64,000 nucleotides of DNA from Chitinophagales bacterium (GTDB taxonomy: Bacteria; Bacteroidota; Bacteroidia; Chitinophagales; Chitinophagaceae): assembly GCA_017303855.1 (NCBI GenBank), contig JAFLBL010000005.1, forward strand, positions 62,001 to 126,000, read 5' to 3'. The notes under the pieces are model-generated. The model was not told the origin of the DNA and searched no databases. It saw nothing but the letters and a program-made list of their open reading frames with translations. Each line of letters begins with the position of its first letter. The first letter of the stretch is position 1. Of the stretch, positions 40,183-49,618 are shown piece by piece. A program made the translations under genes and the position numbers.

Positions 40183-43100
40183 AATCCTGCTTCTTACGCA
40201 AATACTCTTCCGCACGTTCCAGCATTTCCCGGAACAACCGATCGGTTTCTTTTTTATCATACTGTTCATCAAATTGCATATCCGTCATTTCACCTGAGGT
40301 TTCCAGTAGTGCTGCATTCAGTTCATACGGACCCGCCACACCGAAGTACGCATCCTGCTCTTTTTTCTCCCCATAATTATACCCCACCCGGTACAGGAAA
40401 AAACGCATTTTCTGTCCGTTGAAATCCGCTATCTTCTCCCCGATCAGTTCCAGGGAGGAAGGCGTATCCTCATCGGACGCATAGCGGTACATTTCCGCTT
40501 CAGCAAAAAACCTCTGGGTCTTGTATTTCGGGGTAAAAAAAGATTCTTTCTTAATCTGCTTCAGGTCATTGTAAAAACTCAGCCGGTATTCATTACTGGC
40601 CGCCAGTTTCTCCATCTCCTTCGCTTCCACCGGCTGATTATTCCGTAACAGGCAAATCACGGCTCTTTCTTTCAGGTACAAATCCTTCTCTTTCAGGAAC
40701 TGCTGCAAACGGGCATTGGACGCGGCAGTGTTGAGATACCCCAGCAGGTGCAGAATATCCCGGTATTGCCAGGTCCAGGCATCTTCTTCACGGAGACGAT
40801 TACCCGAAAGTAAGGTATCCACTGTATGCAAGATGTCTTTCTCGTAAGGGGCCAGCAGGGCGGTACTGATCCGGCCACTGTCCAGCAAGGTCACCGTATA
40901 ATCCATCACATCCAGGCTGAAATCAGGATTCCGGAGCAGGTTGAGCACCTCAGGGAAAAGCAATGCCGTCAGTTCAAGGGAATCCGTGACCCGGTATCCC
41001 AACGAATTTCTTTGTCCCAATTGCCCGGGTGTTTTGCCGGTAAAAAGTTCTTTCAATGCCTGGTACGAATAAGTTGACTGCAGATTCACCAGCACCTGCA
41101 GCAAGGCCACCTGGTCACTGCCCCGGCTTTTCAGTTCATCATAATGCGTCCGTATAAAATCCACCGTACTGCTGTCCGCCAGTTCTTCCAGGGCATTTAC
41201 CAGTTTGGTCCGGGTACTGTTATAATCCAGCGTGTCGTCCGCGTACCGGGCCAGCAACGCTTTATGCAGCAAAGGCAATTCCTCACGGGAAAATGTCACC
41301 ACCCCCAGGGCCACCCGGGCCTGTTGGTATACGAGGCTATCGGCATCCGCCAGTGCCGGCAACAACTCTTTGGCCTTACTTCGCAATACCGTCGGCTGCT
41401 GCTGATCATTTTTTATCCGGAACTCGTCGAAGAAAACGGAATGACGCGCATCCGATACATATTGCAAAGGCACAAAGCTGATCAGGGTATAGATCGTATC
41501 CGCGTGCAACAGGTAACGCATGCGTTTTATATTCTTACTACCGGGTGACTGAATCAGTTGTTCCACCCCGCTTATATTTCCGTTCTTCACAAAACGATAC
41601 GCCAGCAGACTGTCATTATATCCTTTCGCCGAATTGGCCCTTATCCTGTAAAATCCGGTATCGGATGCGGTCCAGAAATAAGCAGGCAGCGCGTCCTTGA
41701 TCACTTCATAGGAGACTACTTCCAGCGGGTCAAAACTGGTATAATGAATACGGGTACTGTCTTCCTTTTCTTCTTCTTTATCCCTTACAAAGGCCGAAGG
41801 GACGCGCGAGGAGAACGTTAAATTATCGGAAGTAAACACGGACCAGTCGCCTTGTGTATACGTATGTAACTTCAATGAATTGAAATAGGTCTCCATTCCG
41901 GGATCATCTTTCCGGGAAATATGCCCCAGCACCATCATTGTATATACCCGGTTGCCCCTGACCACATTCAACGTTGTATAAAAAATGGATTCCTTTGCGG
42001 ACTCGGCATCGAACCGCAAAGCCGGATATCCCTGTACCTGTATGGTCTCATCCTGCAGGGCCGTAACATTTTCCTTCAGAATATTGGTTTTAAATTCTTC
42101 AAAATACGCGGAGTCTCCTTCAAGAAAAAGACCCGCTTCAATATCCCGTACCTGGAATATATAATACAAACCCGCCGCCTGATCGGTATAATCAAATACG
42201 GAAAATTTCCAACCCGTACCCTCCGCCTGCTTCTCAAATGCTTTATTCCGTTTGGGCACACCCGGCAATCGCACCGTTACCGCTTTCTCCGGCAAAGAGA
42301 ACTCTTTCCAGTTATCCGGCGAAGCCGTTACCTGCGCCTTGCCCGCTTTAAAAGAATTAAAATACTTTTCCGCCTGAGACAGATTCAGTTTATAACTGGT
42401 ACTGCTACCCATTAGCAAAAAGAACACGGTATTGTCTTTCTTTATCACCTGTATCCGGAAACTGTTACCATTACCCGAAATAGTTCCTTCCACCGCTTTG
42501 AAATCATCCCGGTCCGCATTTTTCACACCCGATAATTTACCATTCATGGATCTGGCCATACTCCGCAACGCTTCCTCCAGCTGATCGGCAGAAAACTGGG
42601 CGATGGAATGTCCGGTCATATAAAAATTCATGGTCGTCACATCCACAAACACTTTCATTTTTACCAGGTCGCCGAAAAGATTGTACTCCGACGGTATCCC
42701 CGGCATATCCACTTTATACAAGCCGTCCGCCTGGCCCACTTCATACCAGGAAGCAGCTGGCAGTTTTTCCGCATACTTTTCAGCGGCCAGTGTGGACGTC
42801 GACATGACGGGTGTAACCGTATATCCATTACTCCGCAATAATTTTATCACACCTGAATCACCGGGCAGGTGCGCAGCCCCTACAGCATAAAACATACTGC
42901 GGAGATGACTTAAACTGTCCATACTCCGCGCCATCTTCAGGTTCCTGTTATTAAACATGATGGTCTTGCTGCGGGCCGACCGCTTATCCAGGGCAATCTC
43001 TTCGATCTGGTTCAGGTCCTGGGCCAGGTATACTTTTATCATATTGCCCAGCGAAGTCAGCAGTATATCCTCCGGCTTCTTTGACTCTTCTTCCTCGTCA

Positions 43101-43693
43101 ATATCTTTTCCCAGCTCATCACGCAGATTCAGCTGATCTTTTACTTCCTCCACCGCGCCCAGCCATTTGCCTTGCTTCATCGCCATGCCATACAAATACG
43201 CGTCCAGTATCGTAGGCATCCGGCCGTACTGCAATAGACTTTTTATCTGCTCATTCCGCATTTTACGGAAAGCCTTTTTCATGGACTTTGACATGACCGG
43301 TGGCGGCGGCAGGGCCGCTTTTTCCGAATCACTGATATCAATCCTCGCCTCTTTGATTTCATTTTTTACAGCCTCCGCTTCATCGTCCTCATTCAGGCGC
43401 CGGTCTTCGGCCAGTTGAAAACCCTTGGTCAGTATGGAATCCATATATTCCCGGAAATCCACTTCTATCGCAAACCCTTCCGCTCGTTCAAAATGATGAT
43501 AAAAGGAATCTCCCAGGTTAAAAATCCGTTTATCCTGCAGGTGCATGGTTCCAAAGAGGTACGACGGTTTTTTTAATCCTTTCCCGGAAATTTTCCATAA
43601 CAGCGTTTTGGGCCAGGGGGATTGCTGTGCCATTATTGTCGAGGAGAGCGACAGGAATAAAAAAAGAAAACAATAATGGAATACCCTTTTCAT
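40181..43693 (-). CDS. giant TraB/GumN family protein with C-terminal helical repeats
   Basis: The 1170-residue exported protein has a signal peptide (YCFLFLFLSLSSTIMAQ) and a TraB/GumN domain at about residues 25-310. The conserved pieces are SYLFGTMHLQDKR near residue 44 and YAVGAAHLPGDSGV near residue 270. An acidic insertion (ESKKPEDILL region) sits within it. After that come several mixed alpha/beta modules, then HEAT-like helices from about residue 770 (DADSLVYQQARVALGVV, VNALEELADSS). Ordinary GumN/TraB proteins are about 300 residues, so three quarters of this protein is extra. Family function is uncertain; some members resemble metalloproteases. It is divergent from glpK. Confidence 0.8.
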   Translation of the reverse strand: MKRVFHYCFLFLFLSLSSTIMAQQSPWPKTLLWKISGKGLKKPSYLFGTMHLQDKRIFNLGDSFYHHFERAEGFAIEVDFREYMDSILTKGFQLAEDRRLNEDDEAEAVKNEIKEARIDISDSEKAALPPPPVMSKSMKKAFRKMRNEQIKSLLQYGRMPTILDAYLYGMAMKQGKWLGAVEEVKDQLNLRDELGKDIDEEEESKKPEDILLTSLGNMIKVYLAQDLNQIEEIALDKRSARSKTIMFNNRNLKMARSMDSLSHLRSMFYAVGAAHLPGDSGVIKLLRSNGYTVTPVMSTSTLAAEKYAEKLPAASWYEVGQADGLYKVDMPGIPSEYNLFGDLVKMKVFVDVTTMNFYMTGHSIAQFSADQLEEALRSMARSMNGKLSGVKNADRDDFKAVEGTISGNGNSFRIQVIKKDNTVFFLLMGSSTSYKLNLSQAEKYFNSFKAGKAQVTASPDNWKEFSLPEKAVTVRLPGVPKRNKAFEKQAEGTGWKFSVFDYTDQAAGLYYIFQVRDIEAGLFLEGDSAYFEEFKTNILKENVTALQDETIQVQGYPALRFDAESAKESIFYTTLNVVRGNRVYTMMVLGHISRKDDPGMETYFNSLKLHTYTQGDWSVFTSDNLTFSSRVPSAFVRDKEEEKEDSTRIHYTSFDPLEVVSYEVIKDALPAYFWTASDTGFYRIRANSAKGYNDSLLAYRFVKNGNISGVEQLIQSPGSKNIKRMRYLLHADTIYTLISFVPLQYVSDARHSVFFDEFRIKNDQQQPTVLRSKAKELLPALADADSLVYQQARVALGVVTFSREELPLLHKALLARYADDTLDYNSTRTKLVNALEELADSSTVDFIRTHYDELKSRGSDQVALLQVLVNLQSTYSYQALKELFTGKTPGQLGQRNSLGYRVTDSLELTALLFPEVLNLLRNPDFSLDVMDYTVTLLDSGRISTALLAPYEKDILHTVDTLLSGNRLREEDAWTWQYRDILHLLGYLNTAASNARLQQFLKEKDLYLKERAVICLLRNNQPVEAKEMEKLAASNEYRLSFYNDLKQIKKESFFTPKYKTQRFFAEAEMYRYASDEDTPSSLELIGEKIADFNGQKMRFFLYRVGYNYGEKKEQDAYFGVAGPYELNAALLETSGEMTDMQFDEQYDKKETDRLFREMLERAEEYLRKKQD

Positions 43694-43804
43694 AGTGTAA
43701 GGTTTATCTGTTTAATCAGTCCGGCAGGAATCTTCTGCACAATAAGCCATAAAGATAAATTCGTATTTCTATTTCTCTTAACTTACCCTCCATAATTTTC
43801 AGCT

Positions 43805-45298
43805 ATGTCTTCACATTTTATGCTGGCCCTCGATCAGGGCACCACCAGCAGCCGCAGCCTGGTCGTGGATAAACAAGGATCCATTGTTGGTTTGGCGCAG
43901 AAGGAATTCAGACAAATATTCCCTCAACCCGGTTGGGTAGAGCATGATGCCAATGAAATCTGGAGTACCCAGTTTGGCACTATGGCCGAAGCCCTGGCCC
44001 AGGCCGGTATCAGCACCAAACAGGTATCCGGTATCGGCATCACCAATCAGCGGGAAACCACTATTGTGTGGGACCGGGTCAGCGGGCAACCCGTTTACAA
44101 TGCGATTGTATGGCAGGATCGACGCACGGCCGCTTATTGCGATGAACTCAAAGCCGCCGGCCTCGGCAGGATGATACAGGAAAAAACAGGACTGATCATT
44201 GACGCGTATTTCTCCGCCACCAAACTGAAATGGATACTGGACCATGTACCCGGTGCCCGTACAAAAGCGGTAAACGGCGACCTGGCATTTGGTACGGTGG
44301 ACAGCTGGCTCACCTGGAAACTCACCAATGGGGATGTACATGTCACCGATGTATCGAATGCGTCGCGTACCATGTTATTCAATATTCATTCACTGCAATG
44401 GGATGAAGAATTGCTGAAAATTTTTGATATACCGGCGGCCGTATTGCCCCAGGTAAAACCCAGCAGCAAAATATATGGTGTAACCGGGAATATTATTCCC
44501 GAATCACGGATACCGGTAGCCGGTATGGCCGGAGATCAGCAGGCGGCCCTCTTTGGGCAGCTCTGCACACAACCGGGCATGGTAAAAAACACTTATGGTA
44601 CCGGCTGTTTTATGCTGATGAATACCGGTGAAAAAGCCATCATGTCAAAAAACAACCTGCTCACCACCATTGCCTGGCAGATCAACGACAAAACCGAATA
44701 TGCACTTGAAGGGAGCGTGTTCATTGCCGGTGCCGTGGTACAATGGCTGCGGGATGAACTGAAGATTATCCGCAAATCCGCCGATGTGGAAAAACTGGCC
44801 GCCCAGGTAAAAGATACTGATGGCGTATACCTTGTACCCGCTTTTGCCGGTCTGGGTGCCCCGCATTGGAATCAATATGCCAGGGGTACCATTTTCGGAT
44901 TAACCAGAGGTAGCAACAATGCACATATTGCCCGGGCGGCACTTGACAGTATCGCTTACCAGACCTATGATGTATTAAAAGCCATGGAAGCCGACGCGGG
45001 TATTCAGATCAAAGAACTGCGGGTGGATGGGGGCGCCACCGTCAACAATCAGCTGATGCAGTTCCAGAGCGATATGCTCAACTGCAAAGTAGTACGGCCG
45101 AAAATCACAGAGACTACGGCGCTGGGAGCCGCCTATCTTGCCGGACTGGCAGTGGGCTTCTGGAAAAATGTGGAAGAAATTCAACAGCAATGGCAGGTTG
45201 AACAAACGTTTACACCGGCCATGGAAACGGAGACGCGTAACCGATTAGTGAATGGCTGGCAACGGGCCGTCAATGCAAGCATTGCCTGGGCCGGATAA
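43805..45298 (+). CDS. glpK: glycerol kinase
   Basis: The 497-residue cytosolic enzyme phosphorylates glycerol to sn-glycerol 3-phosphate with ATP. It begins [15 protein letters not shown] and has [16 protein letters not shown] near residue 77, [15 protein letters not shown] near residue 238, [11 protein letters not shown] and [16 protein letters not shown]. All FGGY-kinase blocks are present and length is normal. It leads the glpK-glpD-glpF operon, with glpD 12 bp downstream. Confidence 0.98.
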   Translation: MSSHFMLALDQGTTSSRSLVVDKQGSIVGLAQKEFRQIFPQPGWVEHDANEIWSTQFGTMAEALAQAGISTKQVSGIGITNQRETTIVWDRVSGQPVYNAIVWQDRRTAAYCDELKAAGLGRMIQEKTGLIIDAYFSATKLKWILDHVPGARTKAVNGDLAFGTVDSWLTWKLTNGDVHVTDVSNASRTMLFNIHSLQWDEELLKIFDIPAAVLPQVKPSSKIYGVTGNIIPESRIPVAGMAGDQQAALFGQLCTQPGMVKNTYGTGCFMLMNTGEKAIMSKNNLLTTIAWQINDKTEYALEGSVFIAGAVVQWLRDELKIIRKSADVEKLAAQVKDTDGVYLVPAFAGLGAPHWNQYARGTIFGLTRGSNNAHIARAALDSIAYQTYDVLKAMEADAGIQIKELRVDGGATVNNQLMQFQSDMLNCKVVRPKITETTALGAAYLAGLAVGFWKNVEEIQQQWQVEQTFTPAMETETRNRLVNGWQRAVNASIAWAG

Positions 45299-45310
45299 AG
45301 CCCTTATTAT

Positions 45311-46789
45311 ATGAACAGACAACAACTGACCGAACAACTGAAATCCACCCCCGAATTCGACATCTGTATCATCGGCGGCGGAGCCACAGGGCTTGGCATT
45401 GCGGTGGATGCCGCTTCAAGGGGTTATAAAACGGCCCTCTTCGAACAACTTGATTTTGCCAAAGGCACTTCGTCACGCAGCACCAAGCTGGTACATGGCG
45501 GGGTACGTTACCTGCAGCAGGGAAATATTAAACTGGTAATGGAGGCGCTGAAAGAAAGAGGACTCCTGTTAAAAAACGCCCCGGCCCTGGTCAGCAACCA
45601 GAAATTCATTGTGCCCAATTATAAATGGTGGGAGAAACCATATTACGGTATCGGCTTAAAAATATATGACTGGATGGCGGGCAGTCTCGGTATCGGCCCC
45701 TCTGAATTATTAAGTAAGGAAGAAACCCTGGCCCTCGCGCCAACGCTTGATCCGGAAGACTTAACCGGGGCAGTGCTGTATCATGACGGACAGTTTGATG
45801 ATGCCCGGCTTGCCATCAGTCTGGCAAAAACGGCCGTATCACTGGATGCTGTTGTGCTGAATTATTTTCCAGTAACCGCCCTGCTCAAAAAACAAAACAA
45901 CGTATGCGGGGTACAGGTAAAAAACAGCCTGACCGGCAAAGAATACAGTGTCAGCAGTAAAGTGGTGATCAATGCCACCGGGGTGTTTACAGACCGTATT
46001 TTATCCATGGACAACCCGGCGCATGAAGCCCTGATCAGTCCCAGCCAGGGCATACACCTGGTAGTGGACAAGGAATTTCTTCCCGGCGACACCGCCATTA
46101 TGATTCCCAAAACCGATGACGGTCGGGTATTGTTTGCCGTTCCCTGGCACGATAAAATTGTACTCGGCACCACGGATACACCGGTGGACACGGTGGAAGA
46201 AGAACCCCGTCCCCTGCCGGATGAAATTGATTTTATCCTGACCCATATCGGGCGCTACCTTACCAAGGATCCGCAGCGGAGTGATGTCAAAAGCATGTTT
46301 GCCGGGTTGCGGCCATTGGTCAAAGGAAAATCAAAAATTACGGCTACTCTTTCCCGTGATCACCTGATCACCATCTCGGAGTCAGACCTGATCACGGTTA
46401 CCGGGGGTAAATGGACCACGTACCGCAAAATGGCGGAAGACGCGGTGAACCTGGTAGCTGAGAAACTGCAGTCGCAGATCACCTGCGTTACACACGAACT
46501 GAAACTGAAACCGCTGAAACCGGTACCCGCGGAAATCAGTCAGCTGGAGGAAACGCAGATAAAAGAACTGATCCGGTACTGTGCCGAACAGGAGATGTGT
46601 CAGACGGTAGAGGATTTTCTATCGCGGCGTACCCGGCAGTTATTGCTCGATACCCGGAAGGCCATCGCACTGGCACCACTGGTAGCGGGTACATTGGCGG
46701 AGCTGTTGCAGAAAGAGGATGTCTGGGTACAGGCACAAATCAATAACTTTAAAGAACTGGCAAAAAATTATCTGCCGGACACACAATAA
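45311..46789 (+). CDS. glpD: FAD-dependent glycerol-3-phosphate dehydrogenase
   Basis: The 492-residue enzyme oxidises glycerol 3-phosphate to dihydroxyacetone phosphate and passes electrons to quinone at the inner membrane. It has the FAD motif IIGGGATGLGIAVDAASRG near residue 20, SSRSTKLVHGGVRYLQQGN near residue 55, and VTGGKWTTYRKMAEDAV near residue 365. The C-terminal domain is shorter than in E. coli GlpD and is of the Bacillus-like form. It is the second gene of the glycerol operon. Confidence 0.97.
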   Translation: MNRQQLTEQLKSTPEFDICIIGGGATGLGIAVDAASRGYKTALFEQLDFAKGTSSRSTKLVHGGVRYLQQGNIKLVMEALKERGLLLKNAPALVSNQKFIVPNYKWWEKPYYGIGLKIYDWMAGSLGIGPSELLSKEETLALAPTLDPEDLTGAVLYHDGQFDDARLAISLAKTAVSLDAVVLNYFPVTALLKKQNNVCGVQVKNSLTGKEYSVSSKVVINATGVFTDRILSMDNPAHEALISPSQGIHLVVDKEFLPGDTAIMIPKTDDGRVLFAVPWHDKIVLGTTDTPVDTVEEEPRPLPDEIDFILTHIGRYLTKDPQRSDVKSMFAGLRPLVKGKSKITATLSRDHLITISESDLITVTGGKWTTYRKMAEDAVNLVAEKLQSQITCVTHELKLKPLKPVPAEISQLEETQIKELIRYCAEQEMCQTVEDFLSRRTRQLLLDTRKAIALAPLVAGTLAELLQKEDVWVQAQINNFKELAKNYLPDTQ

Positions 46790-46819
46790 CGATTATCTGA
46801 TCAAACAAACGGATTGCTT

Positions 46820-47530
46820 ATGTCTCCTTTTATCGGTGAATTTATCGGTACGGCCATCCTCTTCCTGCTCGGAGCAGGCGTGGTAGCCAATGTTGTACTC
46901 AACAAAACCAATGGCCAGAACAGTGGCTGGATCGTCATTACGTTTGGCTGGGCTATGGCGGTTTTCATAGGTGTATTCATTTCCGTCAAACTGGGTGGCA
47001 GCGGTCACCTCAATCCCGCCGTGACGATCGCACTGGCAGTGACCGGTAAATTCAGTTCATCACTGGTCGGCACGTACCTGCTTGCCCAGCTGGCCGGCGC
47101 TTTTACCGGTGCTATTGTAGTCTGGCTCACCTATCACGCTCATTTTGAAATAACAGATGATGCCGACCTGAAAAAAGCGATTTTTTGTACGTCCCCGGGT
47201 ATCCGTAAACCGTTGAACAATGTGTTTACGGAGTTTATCGGCACATTCATTTTAATGTTCGGGGCCCTCTCGTTTACCGACCCGGCCAGCTCCATGGGTA
47301 CACTAAACGCATTACCCGTTTCCTTACTTGTTTTAGGCATTGGTCTCTCCTTAGGCGGCCCGACAGGTTATGCTATCAACCCGGCCCGTGACCTGGGTCC
47401 GCGCATCGCGCATTTTATTTTACCCATAAGAGGAAAAAGAGACAGCGACTGGGGTTATAGCTGGGTACCGGTTGTGGGGCCGGTTGCCGGTGCTATCGCC
47501 GCCGCGCTTTTGTTCAACGGGATTAATTAA
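46820..47530 (+). CDS. glpF: glycerol facilitator, MIP/aquaporin family
   Basis: The 236-residue inner-membrane channel has six helices and both NPA boxes, HLNPAVTIA near residue 63 and YAINPARDLGPR near residue 188. The Asp after the second box (NPARD) is characteristic of glycerol-conducting channels, not strict water channels. I start at ATG (MSPFIGEFIGTAIL); a TTG six bases upstream is possible. It follows glpD by 30 bp and lets glycerol in for GlpK. Confidence 0.96.
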   Translation: MSPFIGEFIGTAILFLLGAGVVANVVLNKTNGQNSGWIVITFGWAMAVFIGVFISVKLGGSGHLNPAVTIALAVTGKFSSSLVGTYLLAQLAGAFTGAIVVWLTYHAHFEITDDADLKKAIFCTSPGIRKPLNNVFTEFIGTFILMFGALSFTDPASSMGTLNALPVSLLVLGIGLSLGGPTGYAINPARDLGPRIAHFILPIRGKRDSDWGYSWVPVVGPVAGAIAAALLFNGIN

Positions 47531-47536
47531 TGCTGT

Positions 47537-48052
47537 ATGAAAAAAATTCTCCTGCTTATATTGACAGGCTTAACCTTGCATTCTTTACAGGCACAGGAAG
47601 CGGAAGCCAATATAAAGAAACTGAACATCAGCCTTCCGCCCGTTGGCAAACCCATTGCCAATTATGTCAGTGCGGTACGATTTGGCAATCTGCTTTATCT
47701 GTCAGGCAAAGGCCCTTCTGATGAAAAAGGTGTCTTTACAACCGGCAAAGTAGGTAAAGATCTCTCCCTCGAAGAAGGCATCGCCGCTGCCCGTCTTACA
47801 GCCATTAATCAACTCGCCGTTTTAAAAAACGAACTCGGTGATCTCAACAAAGTAAAACGTATCGTGAAAGTATTGGGTATGGTAAATTGCGAACCGGATT
47901 TCAAAGACCATCCGAAAGTGATCAACGGCTTTTCTGACCTGATGGTACAGGTATTTGGTGAAAAGGGCAAACATGCACGATCAGCAGTCGGCATGTGTTC
48001 CCTGCCTTTGAATATGGCAGTGGAAATTGAATTGATAGTCGAAGTGGAATAA
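47537..48052 (+). CDS. exported RidA (YjgF/YER057c) family protein
   Basis: The 171-residue protein has a signal peptide (KILLLILTGLTLHSLQAQ) followed by a full RidA-fold domain. Visible pieces are YVSAVRFGNLLYLSGKGP and LTAINQLAVLKNELGDLNKV, then ARSAVGMCSLPLNMAVEIEL. RidA proteins hydrolyse reactive enamine/imine intermediates. The conserved Arg (ARSAVGM) is present. Classical RidA is cytosolic, so export is notable. It begins 6 bp after glpF and appears co-transcribed with the glycerol genes, but no direct role in glycerol use is known. Confidence 0.88.
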   Translation: MKKILLLILTGLTLHSLQAQEAEANIKKLNISLPPVGKPIANYVSAVRFGNLLYLSGKGPSDEKGVFTTGKVGKDLSLEEGIAAARLTAINQLAVLKNELGDLNKVKRIVKVLGMVNCEPDFKDHPKVINGFSDLMVQVFGEKGKHARSAVGMCSLPLNMAVEIELIVEVE

Positions 48053-48203
48053 TTGACAAAAGAGATTCAGGTGCCGGAGATGCTAATGCATCAGTGGATT
48101 TGCAAGAAGCCAAATAAAAAATCAAAGGTGTGGAACACAAAAAAGCTTCAAAAAATTAAATCCCAAAACCTTCGAAGAGCAATCAGGTAACGTTGATTTA
48201 TAA
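48053..48203 (+). pseudogene. possible decayed coding fragment after the RidA gene
   Basis: In three frames this stretch shows coding-like pieces that join by small shifts: DSGAGDANASVDLQEAK, then KKSKVWNTKKLQKIKSQ, then FEEQSGNVDL ending at TAA (48201-48203). No single frame is intact and no family is recognised. It may be the worn 3' end of a lost gene, or chance. Confidence 0.3.
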
Positions 48204-48280
48204 TGTCACCCTTTCAGGGTTCTGATGCCGGTTATTGATTACATGTTTTTTTCTATAATAATGCCAGCCCTTCAGCCTTT
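48200..48280. repeat. pair of ATAATGYCA-hairpin repeat units
   Basis: Two related units, ATAATGTCACCCTTTCAGGG at 48200 and ATAATGCCAGCCCTTCAGCC at 48258, lie 58 bp apart in the same direction. The first can form an ACCCT/AGGGT hairpin. They resemble dispersed palindromic repeats that I recall from Bacteroidota intergenic regions. The relation to a mobile element is unproven. Confidence 0.4.
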
Positions 48281-48285
48281 GCTAG

Positions 48286-48313
48286 TCACCATTCACCACT
48301 CACCACTCACCTT
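48286..48313. repeat. four-copy heptamer tract TCACCAC
   Basis: Units are TCACCAT, TCACCAC, TCACCAC and TCACCTT. This is the GAGTGGT family of 16565-16662 in reverse orientation. It ends 8 bp before the stop codon of the minus-strand aminotransferase. Confidence 0.75.
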
Positions 48314-48321
48314 GCATACTG

Positions 48322-49500
48322 TTAAACAATACACGCCGCCAAAATAACAGCGGCCGCTCTTTTCACCTGCTCCTCCGATATAATCAACGGGGGTGAAAGC
48401 CTGAGGCAATTCGGAGCAAACAGAAACCAATCGGTAAGCAGGCCATTATCAATACAGGTGTCTATTACTTTTTTACAGGTTTCGAAAGAATCGAACTCCA
48501 CCGCCATCCACAAACCGAAAGAACGGACGGCTTTTATGGAAGGATGCACGAGTAAAGAATGAAACATTGCTTCCTTCGCTTTCACCTGTTCCATCCAGCC
48601 CTCTTCCAGTAAGGCCAGCATGGCCGCGAGCCCGGCCGCACAACTGACGGGATGCCCGCCAAACGTAGTGATATGCCCCAGTACCGGGTTATCCGTAAAC
48701 GCATCCATCAGTAACTTATCCGCCACCAGCCCACCCAACGGCATGCCGCCACCAAGGGCCTTGCCAAGCAATACCATATCCGGTACGATATCAAAATGTT
48801 CAAATCCCCAAAGTTTTCCGGTTCGTCCAAATCCGGCCTGTATTTCATCAAGCACCAGTAAAGTACCGGTACTGTTGCATTTTTCCCGCAGCGCTTTCAT
48901 CCATTCCGGGGAAGGGGGATTGATCCCTGCTTCCGCTTGTACCGTTTCCGCAATCACACAGGCGGTATGTTCAGATATTAAACCCAGTGAGGCAAAGGAG
49001 TTGTACTCCAGGTGCAGGATATCAGGCAACAAGGGCCGGTAGGCATTCCGCCAGTATTCATCTCCGATAATGCTAAGCGCGCCCTGTGTACTGCCGTGAT
49101 AGGAATTTTTAAAGGCAATAATCCCCGTCCGGTTGGTCACCCGCTTAGCCAGTTTCATCGCGGCTTCCACTGCCTCGGCACCGGAATTGGTAAAATATAC
49201 CGAATTGAGGGACGCGGGCAAATACCGGGTAAGCAGATGTGCATACTGTACCTGGGGCGCTTCCACAAACTCACCATAGACCATGATATGCATATACGCT
49301 TCCAGTTGAGCATGGATGGCACTGATCACTTTTGGATGCCGGTGCCCCATATTAGCCACACTGATCCCCCCGATCCCGTCTATATACTCTTTTCCGTCCG
49401 CACCATACAGGGTACAGCAATCCGCTTTCACAATCTCCAGTGCCAGCGGCGCAGCCGATGTTTGCCCCACATGCCGCAAAAAAAGTTCGCGTTGATTCAA
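48322..49500 (-). CDS. class III pyridoxal-phosphate aminotransferase
   Basis: The 392-residue enzyme has the ornithine/acetylornithine aminotransferase fold. Visible blocks are YIDGIGGISVANMGHRHPKV, YFTNSGAEAVEAAMKLAKR, LVLDEIQAGFGRTGKLWGFE and the lysine site VLLGKALGGGMPLGG. The substrate is not certain; acetylornithine, ornithine or 4-aminobutyrate are all possible. I start at the TTG giving MNQRELFLRHVGQT. A TTG 18 bp upstream also keeps the frame but falls on a TTCCTTTG promoter-like motif. No arginine genes are adjacent. Confidence 0.9.
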   Translation of the reverse strand: MNQRELFLRHVGQTSAAPLALEIVKADCCTLYGADGKEYIDGIGGISVANMGHRHPKVISAIHAQLEAYMHIMVYGEFVEAPQVQYAHLLTRYLPASLNSVYFTNSGAEAVEAAMKLAKRVTNRTGIIAFKNSYHGSTQGALSIIGDEYWRNAYRPLLPDILHLEYNSFASLGLISEHTACVIAETVQAEAGINPPSPEWMKALREKCNSTGTLLVLDEIQAGFGRTGKLWGFEHFDIVPDMVLLGKALGGGMPLGGLVADKLLMDAFTDNPVLGHITTFGGHPVSCAAGLAAMLALLEEGWMEQVKAKEAMFHSLLVHPSIKAVRSFGLWMAVEFDSFETCKKVIDTCIDNGLLTDWFLFAPNCLRLSPPLIISEEQVKRAAAVILAACIV

Positions 49501-49583
49501 TTTGATGATTTTATACAAAGGAAACGAAGAATTGCGGAACTTTGTAAGAAGCTTCCAGAAGGCTTGAAAATCGCCACCGGAAA

Positions 49584-49611
49584 GACTACTAACTACTAAC
49601 TTCTAACTACT
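49584..49611. repeat. four-copy heptamer tract AACTACT
   Basis: Units are GACTACT, AACTACT, AACTTCT and AACTACT, ending 7 bp before the ATG of the gamma carbonic anhydrase. It therefore occupies the leader region of that gene. Confidence 0.7.
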
Positions 49612-49618
49612 ATCTGAA

